Shown: in pieces, positions 40,798-50,089 of the stretch
How the letters are laid out: the number at the start of each line of letters is the position of its first letter
Numbering within the stretch: position 1 is the stretch's first letter
NCBI RefSeq assembly: GCF_001678845.1
Contig: NZ_MAIQ01000001.1
Coordinates: 209,146-273,145, forward strand
Length of the DNA stretch: 64,000 bases
Origin: Christensenella intestinihominis
GTDB taxonomy: Bacteria > Bacillota > Clostridia > Christensenellales > Christensenellaceae
Reading direction: 5' to 3'
Notes under the pieces: generated by a model
Seen by the model: the letters and a program-made list of their open reading frames with translations, nothing else
What the model was told of the DNA's origin: nothing
Databases searched by the model: none
Position numbers and translations under genes: made by a program

Positions 40798-42903
40798 TTA
40801 TTCTTCGTCCTGCGAATCGTCGTCGTCCATCTTTGGGAAGAAGTCAGCCAAAGAAGAGGTCGCCTCTTCTACCGGAGGAATCTCATAATGGAATCTCTCT
40901 TCCTTCTGCTTGGAATTATCTTCCTGTTTTGGCTTTTCCGGTTCATCCATCAGCGCACGGATGCTCAGGCTGATCCGTTTTTTGGCAGGATTTACTTCCA
41001 TGATTTTTGCCGTCACCTTATCGCCGATACGCAGTTCCTCTTCGACCTTCTCAAGCCTTCTGTTCGTTACCTGTGAAATATGCACAAGCCCGTCAATCGT
41101 CGGCTCAAGTGACACAAACGCACCAAAGGGCATAATGCGAACAACCGTACCTTCCACGGTATCGCCCACAAGGTACTTCTCGGGAACAAGGTCCCACGGC
41201 TTCGGCGAAAGCTGCTTCAGCCCCAGGGAAATCCGCTTCTTCTCCGGATCGACATTCAATATCTGCACTTCGATATCGTCGCCAACCTTCAGAACATCCG
41301 ACGGATGCTTAATTTTTACCCAAGAAATATCCGTAATATGCAACAGGCCGTCAACTCCGCCGATATCAACAAATGCGCCAAAATCAGTCAGGCGTTTTAC
41401 CTTTCCGGTTACTTTGTCGCCCTTTTTAAAGGTATCATAGAGTTTCTTTTCCTGTTCTTCCGCCTGTGCCTTTAAAATGTTTTTGTGCGAAAGCACAAAA
41501 CGTCTCTGGCGCTTATCCGCTTCGATAATGTTGACTTCAAGGTCCTGCCCGACGAATTCGCTCAAATCCTCTACATACCGCAGGGAAAGCTGTGAAGCCG
41601 GAATGAATGCGTCATAACCGTCCAGCTTGGCAAGTACGCCGCCCTTAACAACTTTATCAACCTTAACTGTATAAACGGCACTTTCATCCAAAGATTCAAC
41701 AAGCTCTTTCCATTTCAGTTTGGATTCAATCGACTTCCTGGAAAGAACAACGTTTCCTTCACCGTCATTGAGTGTAACGACTTCAGCCTCAATCTCGTCG
41801 CCAACCTTGAAAAGGTCCATAGGATTATCGTCCCCGGCGGCGGTAAGGTTTTCTTTTTTGATGATACCGTCAGATTTATAGCCAATATTGACACATATTT
41901 CACTGTCGGAAATCTGAACAACCGTTCCGGTCACGATCTGCCCCCTCTTGATATAGACAAACGACTTTTCAATTTCAGCCATGAAATCCTCGTTTGCTTG
42001 TGATTGTTCTTGCTCAGTGGATACTACTTCCTGTTCCTCCGTATTTTGTGTCGCATCCACAACTTTTTCGACATCGCTCATAAGTGTCTTTACCTCCCTA
42101 ATTAACCAATCCGGTGTCGATGCACCGGCGACAATACTTATTATAACATGATTCGTCACTTTTTCAAGTGGAAGTTGCGCGATATTGTCTATGTAATAGG
42201 TTTTTTCGCAATGACTTTTACATAACTGAAATAATTTTTCCGTATTGGAGGAATGCCTTCCGCCTACCACGAGCACAATATCCGAGGTGCGGGCGAGCTC
42301 CACGGCTTCCTTTTGACGTTTTTGCGTCGTATCGCAAATCGAGTTGAAAAGGTCAAGCGTCTCCGCGCGTTCGCTTAATACGGCAACCACTTCATCCCAA
42401 AGCTGATGGGTAATGGTCGTCTGCGCCACAACAAGTGCATGTTCCAATTTTGGCAGTTTCTCCGCCTCTTCCGCGCTGCCGGCAACATAGACTTCCCCCT
42501 GCGCCCAGCCCCTGATTCCTACGACCTCGGGATGATTTTCCGTTCCAATAATTACGACAGGCGTGTTTCCCGCCTCAATTACGCGCTTATGGATGCGCGC
42601 GACAAACGGGCAGGTAAGATCAAGCACCTCAAATCCACATTCTTTAATTTTTTCATAGACCGCTTTTGATACGCCGTGCGAACGGATTACAATGACCGTG
42701 CTCTGATCCCGCGGAACCTTGTCCAGGTCCTCGGTTACATGGATTCCTTTTCTTTCAAGGTCGGCGATCACATCCTTATTATGGATCAGTTCGCCGTACG
42801 TATAAATATGGTCGAATTTTCCAACGGTTTCATTTACGGCGTCCACCGCGCGGGCGACCCCAAAGCAAAAACCGGCATTTTTTGCCACTACTATTTTTGA
42901 CAT
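40798..42903 (-). CDS. IspH-ribosomal protein S1 fusion (HMBPP reductase / S1)
   Basis: A 701-residue fusion known from Clostridia. Residues 1-285 are IspH, the iron-sulfur enzyme making IPP and DMAPP in the last step of the MEP pathway; the three cluster cysteines lie in NAGFCFGVARAV, DLTCPFV and NSICDTTQKR. A linker (about 286-315) is rich in E and Q. Four S1 RNA-binding domains follow (about 317-385, 400-470, 490-560, 575-645), then an acidic tail. S1 helps mRNA load on the ribosome. The start overlaps the end of plsC. Whether the protein is cut into two after synthesis cannot be seen. Confidence 0.95.
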   Translation of the reverse strand: MSKIVVAKNAGFCFGVARAVDAVNETVGKFDHIYTYGELIHNKDVIADLERKGIHVTEDLDKVPRDQSTVIVIRSHGVSKAVYEKIKECGFEVLDLTCPFVARIHKRVIEAGNTPVVIIGTENHPEVVGIRGWAQGEVYVAGSAEEAEKLPKLEHALVVAQTTITHQLWDEVVAVLSERAETLDLFNSICDTTQKRQKEAVELARTSDIVLVVGGRHSSNTEKLFQLCKSHCEKTYYIDNIAQLPLEKVTNHVIISIVAGASTPDWLIREVKTLMSDVEKVVDATQNTEEQEVVSTEQEQSQANEDFMAEIEKSFVYIKRGQIVTGTVVQISDSEICVNIGYKSDGIIKKENLTAAGDDNPMDLFKVGDEIEAEVVTLNDGEGNVVLSRKSIESKLKWKELVESLDESAVYTVKVDKVVKGGVLAKLDGYDAFIPASQLSLRYVEDLSEFVGQDLEVNIIEADKRQRRFVLSHKNILKAQAEEQEKKLYDTFKKGDKVTGKVKRLTDFGAFVDIGGVDGLLHITDISWVKIKHPSDVLKVGDDIEVQILNVDPEKKRISLGLKQLSPKPWDLVPEKYLVGDTVEGTVVRIMPFGAFVSLEPTIDGLVHISQVTNRRLEKVEEELRIGDKVTAKIMEVNPAKKRISLSIRALMDEPEKPKQEDNSKQKEERFHYEIPPVEEATSSLADFFPKMDDDDSQDEE

Positions 42904-43487
42904 GCCTGCTCCTTCAAATCGAGCATAACGGACTTCAAATATTCCGTCGCCTTTTCAATGGCCGCGCTGTTTGTTTTATCCCCCACGATATCCTTCAAAT
43001 CGATGGCCGGATGCGTATATAGCTTAATTTGATGGAAAAGCTTATAGTTTCCGCTGATATAAACCGGGACCACCGGAACATCCGCCCGCAGCGCCATCAG
43101 GGCCGCGCCCGGCTCAAAAGGCAGCAACTCTTCCGTTTCACTCCGGTGCCCTTCGGGAAATATCCCCAAAATTTTCCCGTTTTTCAAGGCCGAAAGCCCG
43201 GTTTTGACAGCCTTCAGGTCGCTCTTGCCCCGCGCCACCGGAATCGCATGCAGCCGCCGCAGGAACCAATTCGCAACCCTGTTGCGAAACAGCTCTTCCT
43301 TGGCCATATAACAGACCGGCTGCGTTTTTACGCTGTGCCCAAGTACAATCGGGTCCCAATTGGAAATGTGGTTGCAGATCACAACACAGCCGCCGTGTAT
43401 GCGAAGGTTTTCCTTGTGGACAACTTTTACAAAAAAAATAGGCATCAGCACAATATAGGCGAAAACGCGCGCAAGAAAGTATACCAT
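42891..43487 (-). CDS. plsC: 1-acylglycerol-3-phosphate acyltransferase PlsC
   Basis: A 198-residue membrane-associated enzyme that adds the second acyl chain to form phosphatidic acid. The catalytic H-x4-D motif is NHISNWD, the substrate motif FPEGHRSETEE is present, and one N-terminal hydrophobic helix (about 4-22) anchors the protein. cmk-plsC-ispH is a common gene order in Clostridia. It begins 4 bases after cmk. Confidence 0.92.
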   Translation of the reverse strand: MVYFLARVFAYIVLMPIFFVKVVHKENLRIHGGCVVICNHISNWDPIVLGHSVKTQPVCYMAKEELFRNRVANWFLRRLHAIPVARGKSDLKAVKTGLSALKNGKILGIFPEGHRSETEELLPFEPGAALMALRADVPVVPVYISGNYKLFHQIKLYTHPAIDLKDIVGDKTNSAAIEKATEYLKSVMLDLKEQACQK

Positions 43488-43491
43488 AATT

Positions 43492-44151
43492 TTAGTTTGC
43501 TCCTGAAATCATATTGGAAATATGTGCGATCACCTGTTCGCGGTCCATATCCGTCGTATCGACCAGTACCGCGTCCCCTGCCTGGCGCAGAGGGGCGAAT
43601 TCGCGCGTCGAATCGGTTTTATCGCGCGCTATGATATCGCGTTCAATCTCGTCGATATCCGCGTCCGGCATGGTTTCCCTCAGCTCGAGATAGCGGCGTT
43701 TTGCACGTTCGCGCGTCGAAGCGGTAATAAAAAATTTGAAATCCGCGTCCGGCAAAACATAGGTGCCAATATCGCGCCCATCCATCACCACATCATATTC
43801 ATTGGCCACCTCGCGTTGAAGCTGTACCAGCATAAGGCGCAATTCGGGAATAACCGCGATATCGCTTGCGCCTTTCGAAATACGGGGCGTACGGATATAA
43901 GGAGTCACATCCTTGCCGCTGATTAGCACCTTCTGCGCCCCATTCTCATAAACGATTTTCATGGAAAGCCCGGGCAGTGCCGCCAAAACCGCTTCGTGGT
44001 CGGAGGGCTCGATCCCCTGTTCGATCATCGCATAGGCGGCGGCGCGGTACATCGCGCCCGTATCAAGGTAATTAAGCTTCATTTTTTTTGCAACCGCTTT
44101 TGCGACGGTGCTTTTCCCCGCTCCTGCGGGTCCGTCAATGGCTATTTTCAT
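43492..44151 (-). CDS. cmk: Cytidylate kinase
   Basis: Phosphorylates CMP/dCMP with ATP. The 219-residue protein has the P-loop GPAGAGKSTVAKAVA at 7-20, YLDTGAMYRAAA, GRDIGTYVLPDADFKFFI and the arginine-rich lid (STRERAKRRYLEL), all typical of Cmk. No odd features. Confidence 0.96.
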   Translation of the reverse strand: MKIAIDGPAGAGKSTVAKAVAKKMKLNYLDTGAMYRAAAYAMIEQGIEPSDHEAVLAALPGLSMKIVYENGAQKVLISGKDVTPYIRTPRISKGASDIAVIPELRLMLVQLQREVANEYDVVMDGRDIGTYVLPDADFKFFITASTRERAKRRYLELRETMPDADIDEIERDIIARDKTDSTREFAPLRQAGDAVLVDTTDMDREQVIAHISNMISGAN

Positions 44152-44158
44152 GATTTTC

Positions 44159-45040
44159 TCACTTTTCGCGTTTCAGGATAAATTGTGCAAGCTCGGTAAG
44201 CTCTTGCCCGCGCGTCCCAAAGATTTTCAAGGCGTTTACCGCTTCCTCCGTCTTTTCCTCCGCGATCTTCATAGACTTTTCCACTCCGTAAAGCGTAGGA
44301 AAGGTAAATTTCCTGGAGGTTTTATCTTTCCCGAGCGTCTTTCCCATCTTTTTGGCGTCGCCGACAATATCGAGCACATCGTCCACAATCTGGAATGTCA
44401 GCCCGATATTGTTTCCATACACAGTCAGCGCGTCGATATATTCCTGCCGCGGATCGCACAGCAAAAGTCCGGAAAGCAGCGAAGATTTAATCATAGCGCC
44501 GGTCTTGTGTTCGTGCACCTGCTTGAGTTCCACTTCCGTCAGTATCTGCCCCTCGTTTTCAATGTCGCCGCACTGGCCCGTAATCATGCCGTACACGCCC
44601 GCACCCGTAGCCACCTCAAGCATTGCTTTCATATGCGAATTCATATTGGATGCATGCCTGAGTGCGTTTTTCAACATCACCTCATATGCAAAATTAAGAA
44701 GAGCATCCCCGCATAAAATTGCAAATGCCTCGCCGAACATCACATGGCTTGTGGGTTTGCCGCGCCGCAGGTCGTCGTTATCCATTGCCGGCAGGTCGTC
44801 ATGGATCAGCGAATACGTATGGATCATTTCAATTGCGCACGCAATATCGAGCGTTTCACGCATATTGCCGGATAAAAGCGCGTTCGCCATAATGTTAAGC
44901 GTAGGGCGCAGCCGCTTCCCGCCCGCCATCACACTGTAATTCATGGCGTCCTTAATCATAGGATTCACGTTGTTCAAATCCAGCAGCTCTTTCAGGCGCT
45001 GGTTCACAATTTCCGTATATTTGCTCAAAATATCAGGCAT
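44159..45040 (-). CDS. ispA: Farnesyl/geranyl diphosphate synthase IspA-type
   Basis: A polyprenyl synthase of 293 residues that joins IPP to allylic diphosphates, using the products of IspH. The first aspartate motif is DDLPAMDND, the second is DDVLDIVGD, and GGKRLRP near residue 46 binds IPP. Product length cannot be fixed from sequence alone; farnesyl diphosphate is most likely. It follows xseB by 3 bases. The frequent neighbour dxs is not here. Confidence 0.93.
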   Translation of the reverse strand: MPDILSKYTEIVNQRLKELLDLNNVNPMIKDAMNYSVMAGGKRLRPTLNIMANALLSGNMRETLDIACAIEMIHTYSLIHDDLPAMDNDDLRRGKPTSHVMFGEAFAILCGDALLNFAYEVMLKNALRHASNMNSHMKAMLEVATGAGVYGMITGQCGDIENEGQILTEVELKQVHEHKTGAMIKSSLLSGLLLCDPRQEYIDALTVYGNNIGLTFQIVDDVLDIVGDAKKMGKTLGKDKTSRKFTFPTLYGVEKSMKIAEEKTEEAVNALKIFGTRGQELTELAQFILKREK

Positions 45041-45043
45041 TTT

Positions 45044-45241
45044 TTACTCCTCGCTTTCGTCGTCGTGGATAATTTCAAGTTCCTGTTCAAATTTTTCCAG
45101 GAGTTTGGATGCTTTATCCGCGGCGGCCATTCCCTTTTTATAGAGGGAAACGGCGTCCGCAAGCTTAATATCCTCATCGGATATTTTTTCGGATATTTTT
45201 TTTAGTTCGTCAAGATATGCTTCAAGGTCCTTTTCAGGCAT
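45044..45241 (-). CDS. xseB: Exodeoxyribonuclease VII small subunit
   Basis: A 65-residue helical protein starting at ATG 45241 (GGGGAG 8 bases before), with the pattern AYLDELKKISEKI and ADAVSLYKKGMAAADKASKLLE. It joins XseA in the nuclease that cuts single-stranded DNA. It overlaps xseA by 8 bases. Confidence 0.93.
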   Translation of the reverse strand: MPEKDLEAYLDELKKISEKISDEDIKLADAVSLYKKGMAAADKASKLLEKFEQELEIIHDDESEE

Positions 45242-46439
45242 ATTTTTTGCTCCCCGTGACACATGTGCTTACCGTGCCGTCTTTCAAAATAATCTCGACT
45301 ATGTCCCCTTCCGCCACCTCGCCAACGCTGCGAAGTTCCTTGCCCTCGTGCATCGCAATGGAATATCCCCGCTCGAACGCGCTCATGGGGCTCAGGTTCT
45401 CGATCGCCGATTTATAGCTATTATACTGCATCGCACGATTTTTATAAAGATGCAATGTGCTGTTTTTAACAGTCCCGCGGTACGCGTCTATCTTCTCCTG
45501 CGCATGCGACAGGCGAAGCGCAAGCACCTCTCTTCTCAAAGAGCGCTTCCCCTGCTCGAAAACGGTCTTCTTTTCATACAATATCTGGAAAAGCCGCTGC
45601 GCGATCCCTTCCCGGAAAGCAAGGATGCCGGAATAAATGTCGTCACGCGCCGGAATAGCAAGCTCTGCCGCTGCCGAAGGCGTGGGCGCGCGCAAATCCG
45701 CCGCCATATCGCATAAGGTAAAATCGGTTTCATGGCCGACCGCGCTTACAACGGGGATGCGGGAACGGTAAACGCTCAGCACGACCTCCTCCTCGTTGAA
45801 GGCGAACAAATCCTCCGCGCTGCCGCCGCCGCGGCCGACAATCAAAAGGTCCGCGTCGGTGCTTTCATTCAGGTATTCAATCCCGCGGACAATTTCCGCA
45901 GGCGCGTCCGGCCCCTGTACCTTAACGGGGTACAAAACCAGCTTCACCTGCGGGTTCCGGCGCTGCGCAATATTGCGAATGTCCTGGACCGCCGCTCCCT
46001 GCCCGGAGGTCACGATGCCAATCTTCTTCGGATATTTGGGAAGCGGGCGTTTGCGCGCTTCGTCAAACACGCCAAGCTTGCTCAGCTTTTCCCGAATACG
46101 CTGGAACCGCGCATATAACTCGCCGAGCCCTACCCGTTCGACTTCCTTTACAACAATCCGGTAGTTCCCATTTTTCCGGTAAAGCGAAACTTCCCCGCGT
46201 ACGAGGATCGTCTGTCCCTCGACAATCGCATCAGAGCATTCGATTGCCTCCGCGCAATTGAACAAAAGGCAGCCTACGGAAGCCATATCGTCCTTCAGGA
46301 CAAAGTACAGCGTATCGTGCCGCAGATTCACATCCGTTACTTCCCCGCGTATCCAGATTTCCTCCAGAAACGGGTCGCCGGACAGCTTGTCCGAAACATA
46401 AGTATTCAGTTCGTGGACGGAAAGGACAAGCTCATCCAT
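45234..46439 (-). CDS. xseA: Exodeoxyribonuclease VII large subunit
   Basis: A 401-residue nuclease subunit. The N-terminal OB-fold (about 1-100, WIRGEVTDVN and LVRGEVSLY) is followed by the catalytic domain with PKKIGIVTSGQGAAVQDI, VGRGGGSAEDLFAFN and SAVGHETDFTLCDMAAD, and a coiled coil to residue 340. It overlaps folD by 8 bases. Confidence 0.96.
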   Translation of the reverse strand: MDELVLSVHELNTYVSDKLSGDPFLEEIWIRGEVTDVNLRHDTLYFVLKDDMASVGCLLFNCAEAIECSDAIVEGQTILVRGEVSLYRKNGNYRIVVKEVERVGLGELYARFQRIREKLSKLGVFDEARKRPLPKYPKKIGIVTSGQGAAVQDIRNIAQRRNPQVKLVLYPVKVQGPDAPAEIVRGIEYLNESTDADLLIVGRGGGSAEDLFAFNEEEVVLSVYRSRIPVVSAVGHETDFTLCDMAADLRAPTPSAAAELAIPARDDIYSGILAFREGIAQRLFQILYEKKTVFEQGKRSLRREVLALRLSHAQEKIDAYRGTVKNSTLHLYKNRAMQYNSYKSAIENLSPMSAFERGYSIAMHEGKELRSVGEVAEGDIVEIILKDGTVSTCVTGSKKYA

Positions 46440-47280
46440 ACATTTCTCCCGCGTCCACCGTGTTTTCCATCAGCATCGTAATCGTCATCGGGCCGACCCC
46501 GCCCGGAACCGGGGTAATATATCCGGCGACCTCGCTGACCTCGTCAAACTTCACATCGCCTTTCAATTTTCCGTCCACGCGCGACGTACCGACGTCGATA
46601 ACAACCGCGCCCGGTTTCACAAATTCCTTGGTCACAAACTCCGGGCGGCCGATTGCCGCCACCAGAACGTCCGCCTGCGCACAAACCCCGGGCAGGTTCT
46701 TTGTTTTGGAATGACACATCGTGACGGTTGCGTTTTCATTCAGCAGCAGGATCGCCACCGGCTTCCCTACGATGTTGCTCCGCCCGATTACCACTGCATT
46801 TTTCCCGGTAAGGTCAATCCCGGATTTCTTAATCAGTTTAATAATTCCCTTGGGCGTGCAGGCGACAAGACCCGGAAGGCCGGTAAACAGGCTGCCCGCG
46901 TTCTGCACATGGAAACCGTCCACATCCTTTTTCGGGTTAATGGCCTTCAAAATCTCGGTTTCGTCAATATGTGCGGGAAGCGGAAGCTGCACCAGCAAGC
47001 CGTGAATTTTTGGATTGCTGTTATACTGCTCTACCATGGCAAGGAGTTCTTCCTGCGTCGTTTCCTCGGGAAGACGGTTTACCTCGGAATAAATCCCGAC
47101 CTCCGCACAGGCCTTTTCCTTGTTGTTGACATAAATTGTGGAACCGCCGTCGTCCCCGACCTGGATAACCGCAAGCCCCGGTGTGATTCCTTTTTCCTTC
47201 TTAAGCTCCGCGACGCGCTCCTTCAGCTGCTCCCGGATTTCCGCGGAAAGCTCTTTCCCGCTTAAAATTTGTGCGCTCAT
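46432..47280 (-). CDS. folD: Methylenetetrahydrofolate dehydrogenase/cyclohydrolase FolD
   Basis: Interconverts 5,10-methylene- and 10-formyl-tetrahydrofolate. The 282-residue protein has the catalytic YVNNKEKACAEVGI lysine region, the LPLPAHIDE substrate motif, VVIGRSNIVGKPVA (NADP fold) and the C-terminal PVPGGVGPMTITML. Complete and normal in length. Confidence 0.96.
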   Translation of the reverse strand: MSAQILSGKELSAEIREQLKERVAELKKEKGITPGLAVIQVGDDGGSTIYVNNKEKACAEVGIYSEVNRLPEETTQEELLAMVEQYNSNPKIHGLLVQLPLPAHIDETEILKAINPKKDVDGFHVQNAGSLFTGLPGLVACTPKGIIKLIKKSGIDLTGKNAVVIGRSNIVGKPVAILLLNENATVTMCHSKTKNLPGVCAQADVLVAAIGRPEFVTKEFVKPGAVVIDVGTSRVDGKLKGDVKFDEVSEVAGYITPVPGGVGPMTITMLMENTVDAGEMYG

Positions 47281-48194
47281 TTTTCTGCCCCCTTTTTCGC
47301 TGCCAAAACGGCGAGCCCCGCCGCGTTGTCAGAAGAATATTCTATTTCTGCAAATTGGATTCCTGCCAATTTTGAAGACAAATCATTACGGATAAGGCGG
47401 TTGCACATGACCCCGCCAAACATCAGCACATCCTGCAGCCCGGTATGGAGAACGGCGCTTTTCAGCATGCTTTCCAATGTCGCGGCAATTGCATGGAGTG
47501 CGGAGCAGCAGACATCCGCCGGGTTTTTCGTTTCGGCTGCACGAATCGCCTGCGCCTCCAGGCCGGAAATATTGCATTCCCTCCCCTGGACGCTAATCTT
47601 AAACCCCAGGTCTTTCCCGCCCTTGGCAAGCGCCTCGATATGCCTGCCTCCGGGAAACGGAAGTTCCAGCTTTTGTGCAAGCCGGTCGACAAGCTGGCCC
47701 GCGGCAATATCCTTGGTTCCGCCAATTCTTTCAATAAGAAAACCGCTATCGTTTTTTACGCGGAGAAGCTCCGTTGTACCGCCGGATACATGCATGGCAA
47801 GGAATTCCGCAGGCATCTCTTTGCCGATCATGGCGGCTGCCAGATGTCCTTCCTGGTGCGTCGAATATAGCACGGGAACCCCGGCCGCACTGGCAATTCC
47901 CTCTGCCAGCATTGTTCCCACGGTAAAGACCGGCATATAAGAGCCTTCCTGCGGGCGGGGTTTTTCGCTTACCGCAACCCCGTTTATGCTGCCATATCGC
48001 GCAATCTGGTTTTCCCGGAACAGCCGGTCAAAATTTTTGATATGAAGAAATACAGCCTGAGACTGCTGCAGGCCCTTTTGTCCCTGCGCAACCTCAAGCG
48101 GTATCTTTAAATTACATAAAATTTGCTTTGTTTCGTCCGCCACTGCAAGCGAAGTTGTATAACAGCTCGTATCAATTCCCAGATATACGGTCAC
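47277..48194 (-). CDS. TsaD-like paralog (Kae1/YgjD-related, peptidase M22 family)
   Basis: A 305-residue protein of the ASKHA fold, related to TsaD, which makes the t6A tRNA modification. It has GIDTSCYTTSLAV, the metal-binding H-x3-H motif in HQEGHLAAAM, HVSGGTTELLRV and a final SSDNAAGLAV. It is shorter than true TsaD and has the nusB-folD context of a Firmicute paralog of unknown substrate. True TsaD should be elsewhere in the genome. It overlaps nusB and folD by 4 bases each. Confidence 0.8.
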   Translation of the reverse strand: MTVYLGIDTSCYTTSLAVADETKQILCNLKIPLEVAQGQKGLQQSQAVFLHIKNFDRLFRENQIARYGSINGVAVSEKPRPQEGSYMPVFTVGTMLAEGIASAAGVPVLYSTHQEGHLAAAMIGKEMPAEFLAMHVSGGTTELLRVKNDSGFLIERIGGTKDIAAGQLVDRLAQKLELPFPGGRHIEALAKGGKDLGFKISVQGRECNISGLEAQAIRAAETKNPADVCCSALHAIAATLESMLKSAVLHTGLQDVLMFGGVMCNRLIRNDLSSKLAGIQFAEIEYSSDNAAGLAVLAAKKGAEK

Positions 48195-48610
48195 TTCTCC
48201 GGCCCCCCGTTTCGGAGGTATCCTCCCAAAAGGCCGTTGACAAATTGATAGGATTTCTCCGCGGAATACTTCTTTGCAAGCTCAATGGCTTCATTAATGG
48301 TTACCTTCTGCGGAATATCCTCCATATAAAGAATCTCGTACAAAGCGAGCCGCAGGATTGCCAGGTCCACCTTTGCAATCCGCTCCAGCTTCCATGATTT
48401 GCTGTTGCTGGAAATAATCCCGTCAATTTCATCGCATTTCCCGGGGAATCCGGTAATGATGTCATTGATATAAAGCAGATTATTTTCATCCAACGAATCC
48501 GCGCCAAGAGCGTCCGGCGCATTCTCGAGGGAATCCTTGCAAAGCGTACCAGTGATGCTGTATTCATATAGAAGTTTCATTGCAGTCTCGCGTGCGCTCG
48601 TCCTGCTCAT
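48191..48610 (-). CDS. nusB: Transcription antitermination factor NusB
   Basis: A 139-residue helical RNA-binding protein that helps rRNA transcription and processing. The start SRTSARETAMKLLYEYS and the ending with VTINEAIELAKKYSAEKS and FVNGLLGGY are typical. It stands after the small DUF2273 membrane gene. Confidence 0.94.
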   Translation of the reverse strand: MSRTSARETAMKLLYEYSITGTLCKDSLENAPDALGADSLDENNLLYINDIITGFPGKCDEIDGIISSNSKSWKLERIAKVDLAILRLALYEILYMEDIPQKVTINEAIELAKKYSAEKSYQFVNGLLGGYLRNGGPEK

Positions 48611-48634
48611 GCCAAAACAATACCTCCGTACCAG

Positions 48635-48853
48635 TTAATTTCTTTTTGTAAAAAGTCCCATAAACCATTCCCGAATCATCAGGCGAATATCCGGGCGCGA
48701 GCCCAGGAACGCGCCGACCCCCACGCACAGCGCAATCAAAAGCGTCGCCCAAAACCCAATTGTCAGGAACAGGATTGCGACGAGAAGGCCGATTATAATA
48801 CCCCAAAATAATCCGCTGTTCTCACCATACCACTCAAAAAATTTATCTTTCAT
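48635..48853 (-). CDS. DUF2273 small membrane protein
   Basis: A 72-residue protein with two closely spaced membrane helices (about 14-32 and 33-50). The family is found with AmaP and Asp23/Gls24 proteins in Firmicutes, as here, and is thought to belong to the same envelope-stress group. No catalytic motif is seen. Confidence 0.82.
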   Translation of the reverse strand: MKDKFFEWYGENSGLFWGIIIGLLVAILFLTIGFWATLLIALCVGVGAFLGSRPDIRLMIREWFMGLFTKRN

Positions 48854-48871
48854 TCCCGCGCCTCCGATTTG

Positions 48872-49426
48872 TCAGGAAAGTTTTGCGGAATTTTCTTTCA
48901 GCCCCGTCACCATAATCTTCGTCTCATTTACCGTAATCCCGGTATGCTGCTGGATATAGGCCGCCAGTCCCGCCTGCAAATCCTTTGTTACCGCCGGGAT
49001 ATCAACATCGGGAAGTACGCAGATATCGATGGCAAGGTCAAGCGTATCCTCGTGCGAAGTAACGTTTGTCCGCAGCCCTTTTACATCCTTGTTCTCGTGG
49101 ACATACCGTTCAACAAGCTCCTCGATTGCCTTTACGGTAATCAGGATGTTGCCGCTTTCAAACGACGCAACCCTTGCCGTTTTCGGCGCGGGAGCCTTGC
49201 CCGTTCCGAAAAACATCAGTATAAAGCTTACAATGATAACAACTACCGCAATCACCGCATACAGCACCTTAAACCAAATGGAACCATTGAGCACCGTATT
49301 TGTAAAATCCGACAGGCTGCTGCCGGGAATAAGCCCGCCAAGCGTCGCCAGAATAAATCCGCATACCGCAATCACCGCAATGAGATAAATTGTCAGGACA
49401 ACGCGCGTCCCCACCTTCATTTTCAT
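48872..49426 (-). CDS. amaP: AmaP: Asp23-anchoring membrane protein
   Basis: A 184-residue protein from ATG 49426 (GGAGG 8 bases upstream). Two membrane helices (about 8-30 and 55-77) are followed by a cytoplasmic Asp23-like domain (about 90-184, with KAIEELVERYVHEN and VDIPAVTKDLQAGLAAYIQQHTG). In Staphylococcus AmaP holds Asp23 at the membrane. It lies between the DUF2273 gene and asp23. Confidence 0.82.
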   Translation of the reverse strand: MKMKVGTRVVLTIYLIAVIAVCGFILATLGGLIPGSSLSDFTNTVLNGSIWFKVLYAVIAVVVIIVSFILMFFGTGKAPAPKTARVASFESGNILITVKAIEELVERYVHENKDVKGLRTNVTSHEDTLDLAIDICVLPDVDIPAVTKDLQAGLAAYIQQHTGITVNETKIMVTGLKENSAKLS

Positions 49427-49468
49427 ATGTTTTTCCTCCAAATGATATCGCCGAATAAAGACCTACTG

Positions 49469-49500
49469 AATATACCCGGCCTGCATAGACCGGGTATATT
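49469..49500. other. Strong stem-loop between asp23 and amaP
   Basis: AATATACCCGG (49469-49479) pairs perfectly with CCGGGTATATT (49490-49500). No T-run follows on the transcribed minus strand. A second, smaller stem GCCCGC/GCGGGC stands just after the asp23 stop. They may set the ratio of Asp23 to AmaP by processing or partial termination. Confidence 0.6.
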
Positions 49501-49552
49501 GGATTTTATGCTTAACCAAGCACAGAACCTGCCCGCCGTTGCGGGCTGCATT

Positions 49553-50005
49553 TTATTTTACTCTGGGGGCTTTTTCCGGCTTTTCTTCTTTGGGTTCTTT
49601 TTCCTTGCGTACGACCGGCGCCTGTTCCTTGAACTTGATCCCCTGTACGTTCAGGTTGACTTCCACAACCTTAAGTCCCGTCATGGTTTCAATCGCCTTC
49701 ATTACCGCCATCTGGATATTCTGCGCAATTTCAGGAACGGGGGTGCCATATTCAACAACAATCGCAATATCTACCGCAACTTCTTCCGTACCGACTTCAA
49801 CCTTGATCCCCTTGGAAAGGTTCTTACGCCCAAGCAGTTCTGTGAAACCGTCTACAAAACCGCCGCTCATACCCGCGACGCCGGGAATATCAACTGCCGC
49901 AAGACCCGCAATTGTTGCGATTACCTCATTTGCAAATGTAATCGTACCATTGCTTTCCTTTTTGACCGCGCTTGTATCCTGTGTGCTCAGTTTCGTGTCT
50001 GCCAT
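49553..50005 (-). CDS. Asp23/Gls24 family envelope stress protein
   Basis: A 150-residue cytoplasmic protein with one Asp23 domain (about 15-125): TITFANEVIATIAGLAAVDIPGVAGMSGG and VDIAIVVEYGTPVPEIAQNIQ. The C-terminal 30 residues are a run of charged residues (K, E, P). It interacts with AmaP in the family model. A hairpin separates it from amaP. Confidence 0.9.
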   Translation of the reverse strand: MADTKLSTQDTSAVKKESNGTITFANEVIATIAGLAAVDIPGVAGMSGGFVDGFTELLGRKNLSKGIKVEVGTEEVAVDIAIVVEYGTPVPEIAQNIQMAVMKAIETMTGLKVVEVNLNVQGIKFKEQAPVVRKEKEPKEEKPEKAPRVK

Positions 50006-50089
50006 AATTAAATCGCCTCCGATTCATTTTTATATAAAGCATTGATACCCCAAACGTTTCATAAAAAAACATATTTGTGGCAAGTTGCT

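Noticed and set aside
48869-50011. Plus-strand frame of 380 codons opposite amaP and asp23
   Set aside because: Covers two real genes and an intergenic hairpin; product is arginine/asparagine-rich with no recognisable domain.
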